From Alphaproteobacteria bacterium (GTDB lineage: Bacteria; Pseudomonadota; Alphaproteobacteria; UBA9655): a stretch of DNA of 64,000 nucleotides. Positions 49,719 through 59,179 of this stretch are shown in pieces (position 1 is the first letter of the stretch; every line of letters begins with the position of its first letter). Where the stretch lies: contig JACDGE010000004.1 of NCBI GenBank assembly GCA_013815465.1, forward strand, positions 21,425-85,424, given 5' to 3'. The notes under the pieces were generated by a model. The model had not been told where the DNA came from, ran no database searches, and worked only from the letters and a program-made list of their open reading frames with translations. The translations under genes were made by a program, and so were the position numbers.

Positions 49719-49943
49719 TCATTCACTCTCCCTAACCCTTCTATAAGCTTCCCTCAATTGCTCAAATTCTTGCCGGACGTGAAAGGCCATGACGTCGATC
49801 TGATTAATCTCATAGGAGAGGCGATGATAACGATAGGCCAATTTCTCAAGTTCTTCAATCGTATGGCTGAGTTTATCAAAACGTTGATTTAGGTGCTTCA
49901 AAGAAGCATGCGAGTGGTTTATGATCTGATCAGGCATGATCAA
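49719..49943 (-). CDS. Small coiled-coil protein, unknown function
   Basis: 74 aa, helical heptad-like LKHLNQRFDKLSHTIEELEKLAYRYHRL. Confidence 0.4.
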   Translation of the reverse strand: MIMPDQIINHSHASLKHLNQRFDKLSHTIEELEKLAYRYHRLSYEINQIDVMAFHVRQEFEQLREAYRRVRESE

Positions 49944-50146
49944 TCCTCCTTTTAAGGGTTATCGTGTTTAGTGAGCGAACAGGGGGCCAAGCCCTGTTCG
50001 CCACGCCGATGATTTTATCACAATCAAATTCCAAAGCAACTAAAATTTTTTGGTATGTGTTTAATTTAATTCATTTTATTAAAATGAAAAAAGAATTTTG
50101 TAGGTGGCTTCTATCTTCGAGAAATGAATTTTGTAACTATTCACCA

Positions 50147-50313
50147 CGCGGTGTCATCCTTGGGCTAGAAAAGTCTTGTTTTTCTTTGAAAAACAATGGC
50201 TTTTCTTGATCCGAGGATCCAAAAGTTCAAATATGATGGATCCTCGGATCAAGCACCTCTTAAGAATTTTCTTTGAAAATTCAAGAGGTTATAGTCCGAG
50301 AATGACACAGCGG
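50147..50313. repeat. MITE-like element with TIRs and internal hairpins
   Basis: Ends CGCGGTGTCATCCTTGGGCTA / TAGTCCGAGAATGACACAGCG; inner perfect CTTGATCCGAGGATCC / GGATCCTCGGATCAAG (50205..50220 / 50238..50253). Confidence 0.85.
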
Positions 50314-50397
50314 GGTAATAAGCTGAATGGTTGCTAAATTCCCTTGTAATATATTTTATACATTGTGCTATAATCTTGTATCATTAAGGGACTGAAA

Positions 50398-50584
50398 ATG
50401 CCCAAGGAAATTGAAATGAAAAAAAGCTAAAAGGCTAAAAGGCTATCTTGATCAGATGCGTCGCTTTCAAGAAGAGACAGCATATCTCTCTCGATCCCAT
50501 AAGAATCTTAAAAGATTACTGAACGCTCTCAATAGAAAAGAAGGAAAAACCCTCGATGAAGTTCGAAAAGAACTTGGAATTTGA
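50398..50584 (+). pseudogene. Small gene frameshifted at an A7 tract (or programmed frameshift), upstream of phaC
   Basis: MPKEIEMKK then, after a 1-nt shift at 50419..50425, KRLKGYLDQMRRFQEETAYLSRSHKNLKRLLNALNRKEGKTLDEVRKELGI*; TGCTATAAT extended -10 about 25 nt upstream. Confidence 0.5.
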
Positions 50585-50661
50585 TCCATTTCCTTTAACC
50601 CTTTCTTAACCATAAGACCCCACTATGAGAATAAGTCCACCACCATAAAAACGATAAGAAC

Positions 50662-52413
50662 ATGACACCGAATGAACCGGCAAAAGATTTCATAAACCCG
50701 TGGGAGGATTTTTTACAGTCCTATCAGGAACAACACACCCAGATGATGGGTTCATTCCTGGCGGGGATGGAGTCCTGCCTGGCCATGCCCGTTGCTGCTT
50801 CTTCCGCTCATATAGGGGACGTGCTCGTTAAAGCAACGCAAGCCCTAGCAGAAGATCCGTCTAGCTTTCTCAAAGCTCAGGTAGAGCTGGTAGAAGACCT
50901 GGATGCGTTATGGGAAAAGATGTTATCCATTGAAACAAAAGTAACTTCTGAGCAGCCTGCCGATCGGCGTTTTCGCCATCAGGCTTGGGAGACGGTTCCC
51001 TACTTTCTATTCATAAAAGAGTATTACCTGATTACGTCTCATTGGCTTGAAAAAATGGTTTCGGAAATCGAAGGGCTTGATGAAAAAACGAAGCATAAGG
51101 TGCGGTTTTATATCAAACAGATAGTGGATGCGGCCTCTCCCACAAACTCTCCCTTTACCAATCCAGAAGTTTTAGAAGAATTTGTCAAAACAAAAGGGGA
51201 GTCCTTAAGGCAAGGGTTAGAAACTCTTTTACACGATATGGAAACGGGTCAAGGGATGAAAATGACCGATCCGTCTGCTTTTGAGCTTGGAAAAAGCGTG
51301 GCCTTGACCAAAGGGGAGGTGGTCTTTCGCAATCATCTATTTGAATTGATTCATTATACACCTCTTACAAAAGAACAGCATGCTGTGCCTCTTCTTATTA
51401 TTCCCCCTTGGATTAACAAGTATTACATTTTTGATTTGAGCGCCTCCAATTCGTTTGTCAAATGGTTGGTGGAGCAAGGCCACAATGTCTTTATCATTTC
51501 GTGGGTAAATCCCGGGTCTGAGCATGCATCCATGACTTTTGAGGATTACCTCCTTGATGGCGCGTATCGTGCGTGTGAAGTTATCGCATCCCTCACAAAA
51601 AGCCCCTCCCTGAATACGATGGGGTATTGTGTGGGAGGGAATTTGTTGACAGCCTTAAACGCCTACCTTGCAAAGGTGCCTGCCCCTTTTACCCTTCAGA
51701 CCATGACCCTTCTTGCAACTGTTGTTGATTTTGAAAAAATGGGGGACCTAAGGGTTTTTGTGGATGAAGACTACCTACAGCATGTGGAGCAAACGATGTC
51801 CCAGAATGGGTTTTTAAAGGGGGAAGCTCTCAAATCCCTTTTTAGCTTGTTGCGTCCGAATGACTTAGTGTGGTCATTTTTTATTAAAAATTACTTCCTT
51901 GGACAAGTTCCTCCTGCCTTTGATTTCCTTTATTGGAATTCGGATTCAACCCGTCTGCCGGAGGGGCTTCATGGATTTGTTCTTCGGAAATTTTTTCAAG
52001 AAAATCTTTTTATGAAACCGGGAGGCATCAGCATTAAGGGGATTCCGCTTGATTTGAAAGAAATTATGACACCTGCTTTCCTTCTCTCAACTTCTGAGGA
52101 TCATATTTCGCCTTGGCAAAGCAGCTATCCCGCGGTTCATCTTTTTAAAGGACCAGTAGAGTTTGTTCTGGCAGGTTCTGGACATGTAGCCGGTGTCGTT
52201 AATCCCCCTTCAAAACATAAATATGGTTTTTTTACGAACACTTCTTTTCCGGATCAAGCCCATGAATGGTTTGAATCCTGTACGAAAAATGAAGGGTCTT
52301 GGTGGACAGCCTGGGATGTTTGGGTATCGAGCTTTGGGGGCGAAAAAGTCCCCTCTCTTGCGACCTATCCCTTTTTAGAGGCGGCCCCTGGTTCTTATGT
52401 AAGGATGACGTAA
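50662..52413 (+). CDS. phaC: Poly(3-hydroxyalkanoate) polymerase
   Basis: Lipase-like box GYCVGGNLL, PPWINKYYIFDLSASNSFVKWLVEQGHNVFIISWVNP, GSGHVAGVVNPP. Confidence 0.95.
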   Translation: MTPNEPAKDFINPWEDFLQSYQEQHTQMMGSFLAGMESCLAMPVAASSAHIGDVLVKATQALAEDPSSFLKAQVELVEDLDALWEKMLSIETKVTSEQPADRRFRHQAWETVPYFLFIKEYYLITSHWLEKMVSEIEGLDEKTKHKVRFYIKQIVDAASPTNSPFTNPEVLEEFVKTKGESLRQGLETLLHDMETGQGMKMTDPSAFELGKSVALTKGEVVFRNHLFELIHYTPLTKEQHAVPLLIIPPWINKYYIFDLSASNSFVKWLVEQGHNVFIISWVNPGSEHASMTFEDYLLDGAYRACEVIASLTKSPSLNTMGYCVGGNLLTALNAYLAKVPAPFTLQTMTLLATVVDFEKMGDLRVFVDEDYLQHVEQTMSQNGFLKGEALKSLFSLLRPNDLVWSFFIKNYFLGQVPPAFDFLYWNSDSTRLPEGLHGFVLRKFFQENLFMKPGGISIKGIPLDLKEIMTPAFLLSTSEDHISPWQSSYPAVHLFKGPVEFVLAGSGHVAGVVNPPSKHKYGFFTNTSFPDQAHEWFESCTKNEGSWWTAWDVWVSSFGGEKVPSLATYPFLEAAPGSYVRMT

Positions 52414-52435
52414 GGAAGCATTGTCAAACTGGCGC

Positions 52436-54550
52436 CTAACCCCGTTTTAAGCGAAGAGAATTCAGCACCACGATCAGGCTACTGGCTGCCATGGAAGCGC
52501 CAGCGACTTCAGGACTGAGCTTGCCAAAGGCTGCGAGGCCAATTCCTATCCCATTGAAAAGGAAAGCCCAAAGAAGATTTTCCTGAATAATGCGGAAGGT
52601 TTTATTGGAGAGAATAAAGGTCTTGGGAATCAAATCAAGTGAAGGACGCATCAGGGTAATGGAAGCGGCATCCATGGCTACGTCTGAGCCTGATCCCATT
52701 GCAAATCCCACAGTGGCAGCAGCTAAAGCAGGGCCATCATTTACCCCATCCCCCACCATCGCTATATGGAGATGATGATGTTCTTGAGCTTTAACATAGT
52801 TAATCTTATCTTTAGGCTGAAGTTGGGCAAAGATGTCATCAATGCCCACTTTATTGCCAATGGCATAAGCAGTTTCTTTATTATCCCCCGTGAGCATTAC
52901 TGTTTTTAATCCCAGGTCTCTTAATGTGTTAAGAGCTTCAAGAGCCTTTTTACGGGGCATATCAGCGAGGCGGAAAAGAGCCAGAAGATTTCCATTTTCA
53001 GCCAAGTAAACGGTGGATTGACCTGCTTTAAAAGAAAGGGGGACTTGAATGTTTTGTTCGGTCATCAGCTTTTGCGACCCTAGATAATAAACTCTTCCTC
53101 TTATTGTACCGGTCACCCCTCTGCCGGGAAGGGACCTAAAATTTTTAACATTAAGAAATTTTTGGCCCTTGAACGCTTTTAAAAAGGCGCGTGCGAGGGG
53201 GTGTTCACTTCCCTTTTGGAGAGAAGCCGCCAGAGCCAGCAATTGTTCCTCAGGAATTTCAGCGAGAGCATCAGAAAAAATGAGGCTAAATTCTCCTCGG
53301 GTTAACGTTCCTGTTTTGTCAAAAACGACCTGATCGATTTTACGGAGCGCTTCAAGGCTTGTCAGATCTTTGATAAGGATGCCTTTTTTTGCGGCCGTTC
53401 CCATCGCTACAACAATGGCCGTCGGGGTGGCAAGTCCTAAGGCGCAAGGGCAGGCCACCACAAGGACGGAAATTGAAACGAGCATAGCCTGCTGAAAGGT
53501 GGGACCTATCACATACCACACACCAAATGTTACAAGGCTAATGATTAAAACAATGGGCACAAAAATAGCAGAGATTTGATCAACCAACTTTTGGATAGGG
53601 GAGTGGGACGCTTGCGCTTCTTCCACCAAACGTATCATGCGAAAAAGAGTCGATTCATGGTCAATCGCTGTGACGATTAAATATAGGATGCCGAAGGTAT
53701 TGGTTGTCCCGCCAATCACTTTGTCACCCAATCCTTTAAAAACCGGGACACTCTCCCCTGTAATCATGGATTCATCAACTTCACTGACGCCATCAGAAAT
53801 AATGCCATCGACAGGGATATGTTGCCAGGATTTGACCATAATATGATCACCTTTTTTTATTTCTTGGGTGGGGATTTCTTTATACTCTCCATCCCTTTCC
53901 ACGAGCGCTGTCGGCGGCGCAAGCTGCATGAGAGATCGCACAGCTGTATTGGCCGATCGGGTTGCACGATCTTCCAAAAATCTGCCCAAAAGCACGAGTG
54001 TAATCACGACAGCTCCCACTTCAAAATAAAGATCATTCTTGTGAAGGATGACAGCCGTAAGGCTGTAGAAATAGGCCGCAGATGTCCCCATGGTCACCAA
54101 AAGATCCATATCTCCGTGCAGGCGTTTAAGGGCAAACCAGGATGCTTTGTAAAAACGCCGTCCCGCCCAGAATTGAACAATAGTTGCACAGAAAAGTTGG
54201 AGAGTGGGCGAGATATGAAAACCGATCATATGAGTTACAAGCGGTAGGGTAAAGACGATCGCAATCCCTAAATTTATGGTGCTTGAGCGATAAGATGTCT
54301 GATGACTGGGCTCATAAGGTAAAAGCGTGTTTTTGAGCAGTTCTCCCTCATAGCCTTGCTCTTTAATGGCGTTAAGAATATTTTGATTCAATGCAGGGGA
54401 AGGGCTATCCGTTTCGATGATGGTTTTGTTGTTAACAAAATTTACCTGCACCTTTTGAACGCCTTTCAGGGAGGCAATGGCGGCTTCGAGATGGGTTGCA
54501 CAGCTTACACAATGCATCCCCATTATTTTAAAGTGGAGTGTTTGATTCAT
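52436..54550 (-). CDS. copA: Heavy-metal (copper) translocating P-type ATPase
   Basis: HMA motif GMHCVSCATH, VVACPCALGLATPTAI, DKTGTLTRG, MVGDGVNDGPAL. Confidence 0.95.
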   Translation of the reverse strand: MNQTLHFKIMGMHCVSCATHLEAAIASLKGVQKVQVNFVNNKTIIETDSPSPALNQNILNAIKEQGYEGELLKNTLLPYEPSHQTSYRSSTINLGIAIVFTLPLVTHMIGFHISPTLQLFCATIVQFWAGRRFYKASWFALKRLHGDMDLLVTMGTSAAYFYSLTAVILHKNDLYFEVGAVVITLVLLGRFLEDRATRSANTAVRSLMQLAPPTALVERDGEYKEIPTQEIKKGDHIMVKSWQHIPVDGIISDGVSEVDESMITGESVPVFKGLGDKVIGGTTNTFGILYLIVTAIDHESTLFRMIRLVEEAQASHSPIQKLVDQISAIFVPIVLIISLVTFGVWYVIGPTFQQAMLVSISVLVVACPCALGLATPTAIVVAMGTAAKKGILIKDLTSLEALRKIDQVVFDKTGTLTRGEFSLIFSDALAEIPEEQLLALAASLQKGSEHPLARAFLKAFKGQKFLNVKNFRSLPGRGVTGTIRGRVYYLGSQKLMTEQNIQVPLSFKAGQSTVYLAENGNLLALFRLADMPRKKALEALNTLRDLGLKTVMLTGDNKETAYAIGNKVGIDDIFAQLQPKDKINYVKAQEHHHLHIAMVGDGVNDGPALAAATVGFAMGSGSDVAMDAASITLMRPSLDLIPKTFILSNKTFRIIQENLLWAFLFNGIGIGLAAFGKLSPEVAGASMAASSLIVVLNSLRLKRG

Positions 54551-54641
54551 TGGTCTTCATTTCTCCTTACTTCAGATTAAAGCAGGAGAATAAAGAAATG
54601 GTTAACGGGGAAGCAGTGATCAGTTGTAAATGGTTTTTTGA

Positions 54642-54825
54642 CACCCCCACGGGCGTCATCCCCGCGAAGGCGGGGACCCAGGAAATTATTGACATAAAAG
54701 ATATTTTGAAAAGAGAGATAAACAACAAGCAGATAGTACAAATAGAAAAATCTATCCTTAACCTATACCAATACCTGTGCATTACCTGGGTCCCCGCCTT
54801 CGCGGGGATGACGCTCGTGGGGGTG
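54642..54825. repeat. 184-bp MITE-like element with 41-bp TIRs
   Basis: CACCCCCACGGGCGTCATCCCCGCGAAGGCGGGGACCCAGG (54642..54682) vs inverted CCTGGGTCCCCGCCTTCGCGGGGATGACGCTCGTGGGGGTG (54785..54825), 40/41 match. Confidence 0.95.
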
Positions 54826-54866
54826 CCAGGTGGTGCAGGATGTCGAGTTATTCACGAACTCCACTC

Positions 54867-55199
54867 CTATCCCGGAAAAGGATTCATGACGTTGTCTTCA
54901 TTAATTTCTAGATCGTCTTGCTGTTCAGGCGTGAGATCTTTCTTCGCCTTTCCATCCAAGGGCTCAGGGTACATTAAAGAGGTATCTGGTTTTTCTTTTT
55001 GTTCACCTGTTAGTCCCTCACCATTCTTTTGTGCAGGAACGGAAGGGGTAACGGGAACTGTAGCTGGCGTTTGTTGTTCATTCATTTGTTCCACTTGCTC
55101 TGCTACAGAAGGCATTTTTTCTTCTTTCTTAGGGCCGCAAGAAACAAGTAAAAATGAGCACATTGTTCCGAGTAGTATTGTTTTGTATTTTGTATGCAT
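54867..55199 (-). CDS. Small lipoprotein, unknown function
   Basis: MHTKYKTILLGTMCSFLLVSCGPKKEEK: lipobox LVSC. Confidence 0.65.
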   Translation of the reverse strand: MHTKYKTILLGTMCSFLLVSCGPKKEEKMPSVAEQVEQMNEQQTPATVPVTPSVPAQKNGEGLTGEQKEKPDTSLMYPEPLDGKAKKDLTPEQQDDLEINEDNVMNPFPG

Positions 55200-55215
55200 C
55201 GTTGTTTTCCTTTTA

Positions 55216-55428
55216 TTATTTGTTTTGCTCATAGGGAATGCCCCCGGTGTGGTGGTTGTCAAAGATTGTGTTATGAGGTTGAACTTCCTTTAAAAGTTTT
55301 AACTTCTCTTCGGATGACATTTCTTGCATACCCTTGTTCGTTGGAGAAAAATTTTCCTTTGCTTCAACGGCCAGTACAGCACTTGATAGGGTTAAAACCC
55401 CAAGCAATATGGTTATAAATTTCATCAC
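55216..55428 (-). CDS. Small secreted protein, unknown function
   Basis: 70 aa with signal peptide MMKFITILLGVLTLSSAVLAVEA. Confidence 0.55.
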   Translation of the reverse strand: MMKFITILLGVLTLSSAVLAVEAKENFSPTNKGMQEMSSEEKLKLLKEVQPHNTIFDNHHTGGIPYEQNK

Positions 55429-55512
55429 TCACACTCCCACAGTTAAACTTTACCTAAATCCAGTGTAACAGTAAAAAGTTAATAAATGATTTCTAAATAC
55501 TGAAAGTTCCTC

Positions 55513-57897
55513 CTACTTGGTATCTATTCCTGACATCCGTTCATAAAAGATCATTGCTGTGGGAGCATTAAACTTAAAGATGTCATCCTCAACTTCTTTG
55601 AAGAGCTGATTGAGACGTGAACGTGCTCTTTCCGGTCGTGTATCTTCCACGCAATCTGGTTCCCCGGAAACGAGGAACGTAGTGATTTTTTGTAATTTGG
55701 GAATGTGAAACATAAAATCGAGTGGAAATTCTGTACAAACCACTCCAGCGGCTAGCATTACATTGATATAAGAGGGAAGCTCGGCACCCATGGTAAAAAT
55801 CAGGCCAATCTTTGCAAGGCAAGAAGCGGTGCTGGGTACGATTCCAAGTATATTTCCAGCTCCTCTTAGCCAGGAATAGTCGGTTGATTTTTCGAAATAG
55901 GGCCGCTTTGTGTAAAACTCTTCTAGAGCATCGCGTTCTGCTATAGGCCTTAAGAAAGTATCCAGAACGGCAGCACTCCACCCCAGCCCAAAACCGAGCC
56001 AGGAACGAAGATCTAGCAGGATGTTGAATGGATAAAGCGTCTCTTGAACTCTCCCCCACATGGCTGCGCCTTGAACCCTATGAGCCAACCACTGCCAAGA
56101 GGAAGGCTCAGGCGGGAGCTTTTCCTCATCAAAACGCCGTATATACATTCCTTCGACTTTATGTGTTTTTAAATCCTTTGTCACTTGTATGAGTTCACTT
56201 GTTTCATCTTGTTGCTTAAAGGCCACCTCCCTCGCCTTCTTAGTCAGTTCGCCCAACTGTTTATTATAATTAATAAGATTGATATATTTTGTGAACAACA
56301 AGCTAATGGCGGATTCTGACATTTCATTGTTTTTATTAAATAAATAGCCAAACTTCTTCCGTATTTTCTCTGTGGCTTCCCATAAATGATGTTCTCGTTC
56401 ATTATCATAACGTTCAAATAAAGAAGAAATTGAGTTGTTTATTTCTCTTATTAAGTTAGTAATTTCTTCTCTAAAATCATTATCTTCTTTTTCCTTTGCG
56501 AGTGTTTCATCTTCTCTTAAGTCACGGCCTGTAATGTACTTATACATTAATTTTGAAATATGCTGTTGATCATTTATAAGTATCGATGAGGTTAAATCGT
56601 TTTCAAAGATTGTATCTTTTATAATTCGCTGTATATATGAATATATTTCATGAGGGTCTTGGGTCTCTAAAAGCAAGTCAGGGATATGTTGAGAGATATG
56701 GTCTTTCATTTTTTTGATTAAATCAGTGCTTATTTTTTTTTCTTTAATTTCAAATGCAGCATATTCAAATAGAATCTCAGAAATACATTCATTATTTTTT
56801 TCATTTCTTAGAATATCATTTAATTCCAGGCATAGACTTTTCCCCCTCATTATTCTACGAAACTCCTTATCCAACATAATCGCAAGGGCATCGCTGTCCT
56901 CACCATTGACAAGAACTCTAAGTGTATTGAGTTGGTGTTTTAACAGTTTTTTTATACCCTCGATCTTAGATTCTTCGTTTTTATGTTGGATCTCATTTTT
57001 CTCTTGAGATTTCATGCTAAATTTATAAATTTTTCCTAAATACAGCGCGTAAGGTATGGTAAACCCGGCTGCCCAATACAGACCATCTTGTGAATGGTTA
57101 TGCTGAGCAACTATCCCCTCTAGATTCCAAAAAAACAACACAAGAGGTACAGCTTCTATAATAAATGTCGTGCCAGCAATCAATCTGTGGTACAAGCGCG
57201 TTTTCCAATCTATGGAGAAGATTTGAGGTTTTCGATCATCTCCTATGTTAAGTTCCAAACCCGTTGGATATGTGAATTTCTTTATGTCTTCTGCTAATTC
57301 ACACCCGTAAACGAGACCGCTAGGTATAAAAGAGGCGGCCAATGTATAACCGAAAGCCTCACCTGCGCTTGAATTTTCAGGGAGAAAGTCCAAAAAGGGC
57401 CCTGCCCCGACCATGATGGCAGGGACAGCCCCAAAACCGGCGGCGCTTGAGGGCACCGCGAAGGCTCCTTGAAGGATCTTGTGAAGCCACCATTGGGTGC
57501 GTCTCATATTTCGAGGAACATAGTTAATAAATTTCTCATCTAAATTATCAAAAAAAATAGCCTTGGAATCTGAGCTAGAGTAAGTGAAAAAAGCCGTTTC
57601 TCGTGGAGGGATATTTAAATCTGCATAGCCAAATTTTTTTGCAACATTCTCTTTATTTGATTCTAAAGTATCTTGTATTAAAGTATTTAATGGAATTTTT
57701 GTAGAAATGTTTTCATAATTAACTGTTGGTTCTTCATCTTCTTCAGTTAATGTAAGATAGAATTCGGCTCGCCTGTTAGAGCTATTTATATTTGAATCAT
57801 CATTTAAAAATAAATCCATTGAATTGCAGTCAAGACAATTAGAAATAAAAAGAATAAATAATGAAAATAGAAAGTGCGCAGATTTTTGAGACAACAC
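55513..57897 (-). CDS. Large exported/membrane protein of unknown function with two membrane modules around a charged helical middle
   Basis: 794 aa; signal-like N-term; hydrophobic clusters near aa 130-280 and aa 625-740; charged helical centre. Confidence 0.65.
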   Translation of the reverse strand: MLSQKSAHFLFSLFILFISNCLDCNSMDLFLNDDSNINSSNRRAEFYLTLTEEDEEPTVNYENISTKIPLNTLIQDTLESNKENVAKKFGYADLNIPPRETAFFTYSSSDSKAIFFDNLDEKFINYVPRNMRRTQWWLHKILQGAFAVPSSAAGFGAVPAIMVGAGPFLDFLPENSSAGEAFGYTLAASFIPSGLVYGCELAEDIKKFTYPTGLELNIGDDRKPQIFSIDWKTRLYHRLIAGTTFIIEAVPLVLFFWNLEGIVAQHNHSQDGLYWAAGFTIPYALYLGKIYKFSMKSQEKNEIQHKNEESKIEGIKKLLKHQLNTLRVLVNGEDSDALAIMLDKEFRRIMRGKSLCLELNDILRNEKNNECISEILFEYAAFEIKEKKISTDLIKKMKDHISQHIPDLLLETQDPHEIYSYIQRIIKDTIFENDLTSSILINDQQHISKLMYKYITGRDLREDETLAKEKEDNDFREEITNLIREINNSISSLFERYDNEREHHLWEATEKIRKKFGYLFNKNNEMSESAISLLFTKYINLINYNKQLGELTKKAREVAFKQQDETSELIQVTKDLKTHKVEGMYIRRFDEEKLPPEPSSWQWLAHRVQGAAMWGRVQETLYPFNILLDLRSWLGFGLGWSAAVLDTFLRPIAERDALEEFYTKRPYFEKSTDYSWLRGAGNILGIVPSTASCLAKIGLIFTMGAELPSYINVMLAAGVVCTEFPLDFMFHIPKLQKITTFLVSGEPDCVEDTRPERARSRLNQLFKEVEDDIFKFNAPTAMIFYERMSGIDTK

Positions 57898-58114
57898 GAT
57901 ACTCCCTTGAATTTTATATATTATTTACAAAAGAATAGAAAATTGCACGAAACATTGCAAGACTAAAATATATTTTTTTGGGTTTTCTCGAGGAATTAGG
58001 CCTGGAGGCGCAAAAGATATGTAATAATATTTTTTATTTATTAACTGTTTGTTTAGTATTTAGAGATATAATTTAGATATAACAAAGTAACTAAAAATTA
58101 AAAAAGGGGGAAAT

Positions 58115-58288
58115 ATGAAAATATTTAATTTTTTGCTCGTGAGCGGTCTTTTTTTTGTGGGAGCCTCGCTAGTTCCGTTTGAATATGCCCATTCAGAAAA
58201 TATTACGGCTGAAAAGCTTATTGAAAACGATACCTTAAATCATAACGAAAAATTAGCTTGTTCTTGCATCGATCCACGTTGTCGCTAA
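58115..58288 (+). CDS. 57-aa secreted Cys-containing peptide (not in supplied ORF track)
   Basis: MKIFNFLLVSGLFFVGASLVPFEYAHSENITAEKLIENDTLNHNEKLACSCIDPRCR*; RBS-like AAAAAGGGGG just upstream. Confidence 0.55.
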   Translation: MKIFNFLLVSGLFFVGASLVPFEYAHSENITAEKLIENDTLNHNEKLACSCIDPRCR

Positions 58289-58360
58289 AATAAGCCATTG
58301 CAGACGCAGGAGGATGTGAGTTACAAAACCTCATAACTCATTCTGCAAGAGGCTTACCCT

Positions 58361-58594
58361 ATGCACCAAGACGATTCGCAGTCAGCTACATCTTCACCTT
58401 TCCAGGATGCTTATTCAACGGGATCAACCCATGAAGCCCATATTCATTCTGATGCTTGTGGGACACACTGCCATACCCATGAATCAGTATTGAGGAAAAA
58501 TCTTCCACGAGCTAAACAAGTCCCTAAAATTGGACGGAATGATCCTTGCCCTTGTGGGAGCCTTAAGAAATATAAGAAATGTTGCTTGAGGTAG
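58361..58594 (+). CDS. SEC-C motif protein with His/Cys-rich segment
   Basis: C-terminal [36 protein letters not shown] upstream. Confidence 0.85.
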   Translation: MHQDDSQSATSSPFQDAYSTGSTHEAHIHSDACGTHCHTHESVLRKNLPRAKQVPKIGRNDPCPCGSLKKYKKCCLR

Positions 58595-58597
58595 GAT

Positions 58598-58927
58598 TCA
58601 CCCGAACATTTTACCGAGGATATTGAGAACCAGGGTTGCTGTATCCCTATCTAATGTTCCAAGTTTTTTTACGATCCGGGATTTGTCTATGGTGCGAATC
58701 TGATCAAGAACAATGCTTCCCTCTTTACCATCAAACTTGACAGGAATACGGGTAGGGTATTCTTTAATCGTACTTGTCATAGGCGCTATAATGATTGTTT
58801 TGATGTGTCTATTCATTTCATTAGGCGAAACCACCAGGCAAGGTCTTGTTTTCTGGATTTGTGATTCCATGGTGGGATCGAGAGAAATAAGAAAAATGTC
58901 AAATCGAGCAGCCGTTACCATTTCCAC
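58598..58927 (-). CDS. MazF/PemK-family toxin
   Basis: RFDIFLISLDPTMESQIQKTRPCLVVSPNEMNRHIKTIIIAPMTS, GSIVLDQIRTIDKSRIVKKLG. Confidence 0.92.
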   Translation of the reverse strand: MEMVTAARFDIFLISLDPTMESQIQKTRPCLVVSPNEMNRHIKTIIIAPMTSTIKEYPTRIPVKFDGKEGSIVLDQIRTIDKSRIVKKLGTLDRDTATLVLNILGKMFG

Positions 58928-59169
58928 TCTTCCTCATCCCAAGAATGACTGATGGTTTCTTCATCGAGAAGAGAACCATCCCCGTTCTTTGCCATTAATT
59001 CAAAAGCCTTCTCCCACCCTTCTCTCACTTCTTCATAGGGCTTAATCATGAGCATATGATTCTTTACTGTTAACTCTACAGTATCTTTTAAACCACATTG
59101 TTCAAGAATGGCTTTGGGAATTCTCAACCCTTTTGAATTGCCAATTTTAATGATTTCAGCGCGCATCAT
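58915..59169 (-). CDS. AbrB/MazE-family antitoxin
   Basis: MMRAEIIKIGNSKGLRIPKAILEQCGLKDTVELTVKNHMLMIKP; overlaps mazF; supplied ORF extends upstream but this start follows the operator-like repeats. Confidence 0.9.
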   Translation of the reverse strand: MMRAEIIKIGNSKGLRIPKAILEQCGLKDTVELTVKNHMLMIKPYEEVREGWEKAFELMAKNGDGSLLDEETISHSWDEEEWKW

Positions 59170-59179
59170 TGTCTCCTTA

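Noticed and set aside
54538-55293. 251-aa plus-strand ORF across the 54642 element
   Set aside because: Runs through a palindromic repeat and antisense to the copA 5' end and lipoprotein gene; the frame is accidental.
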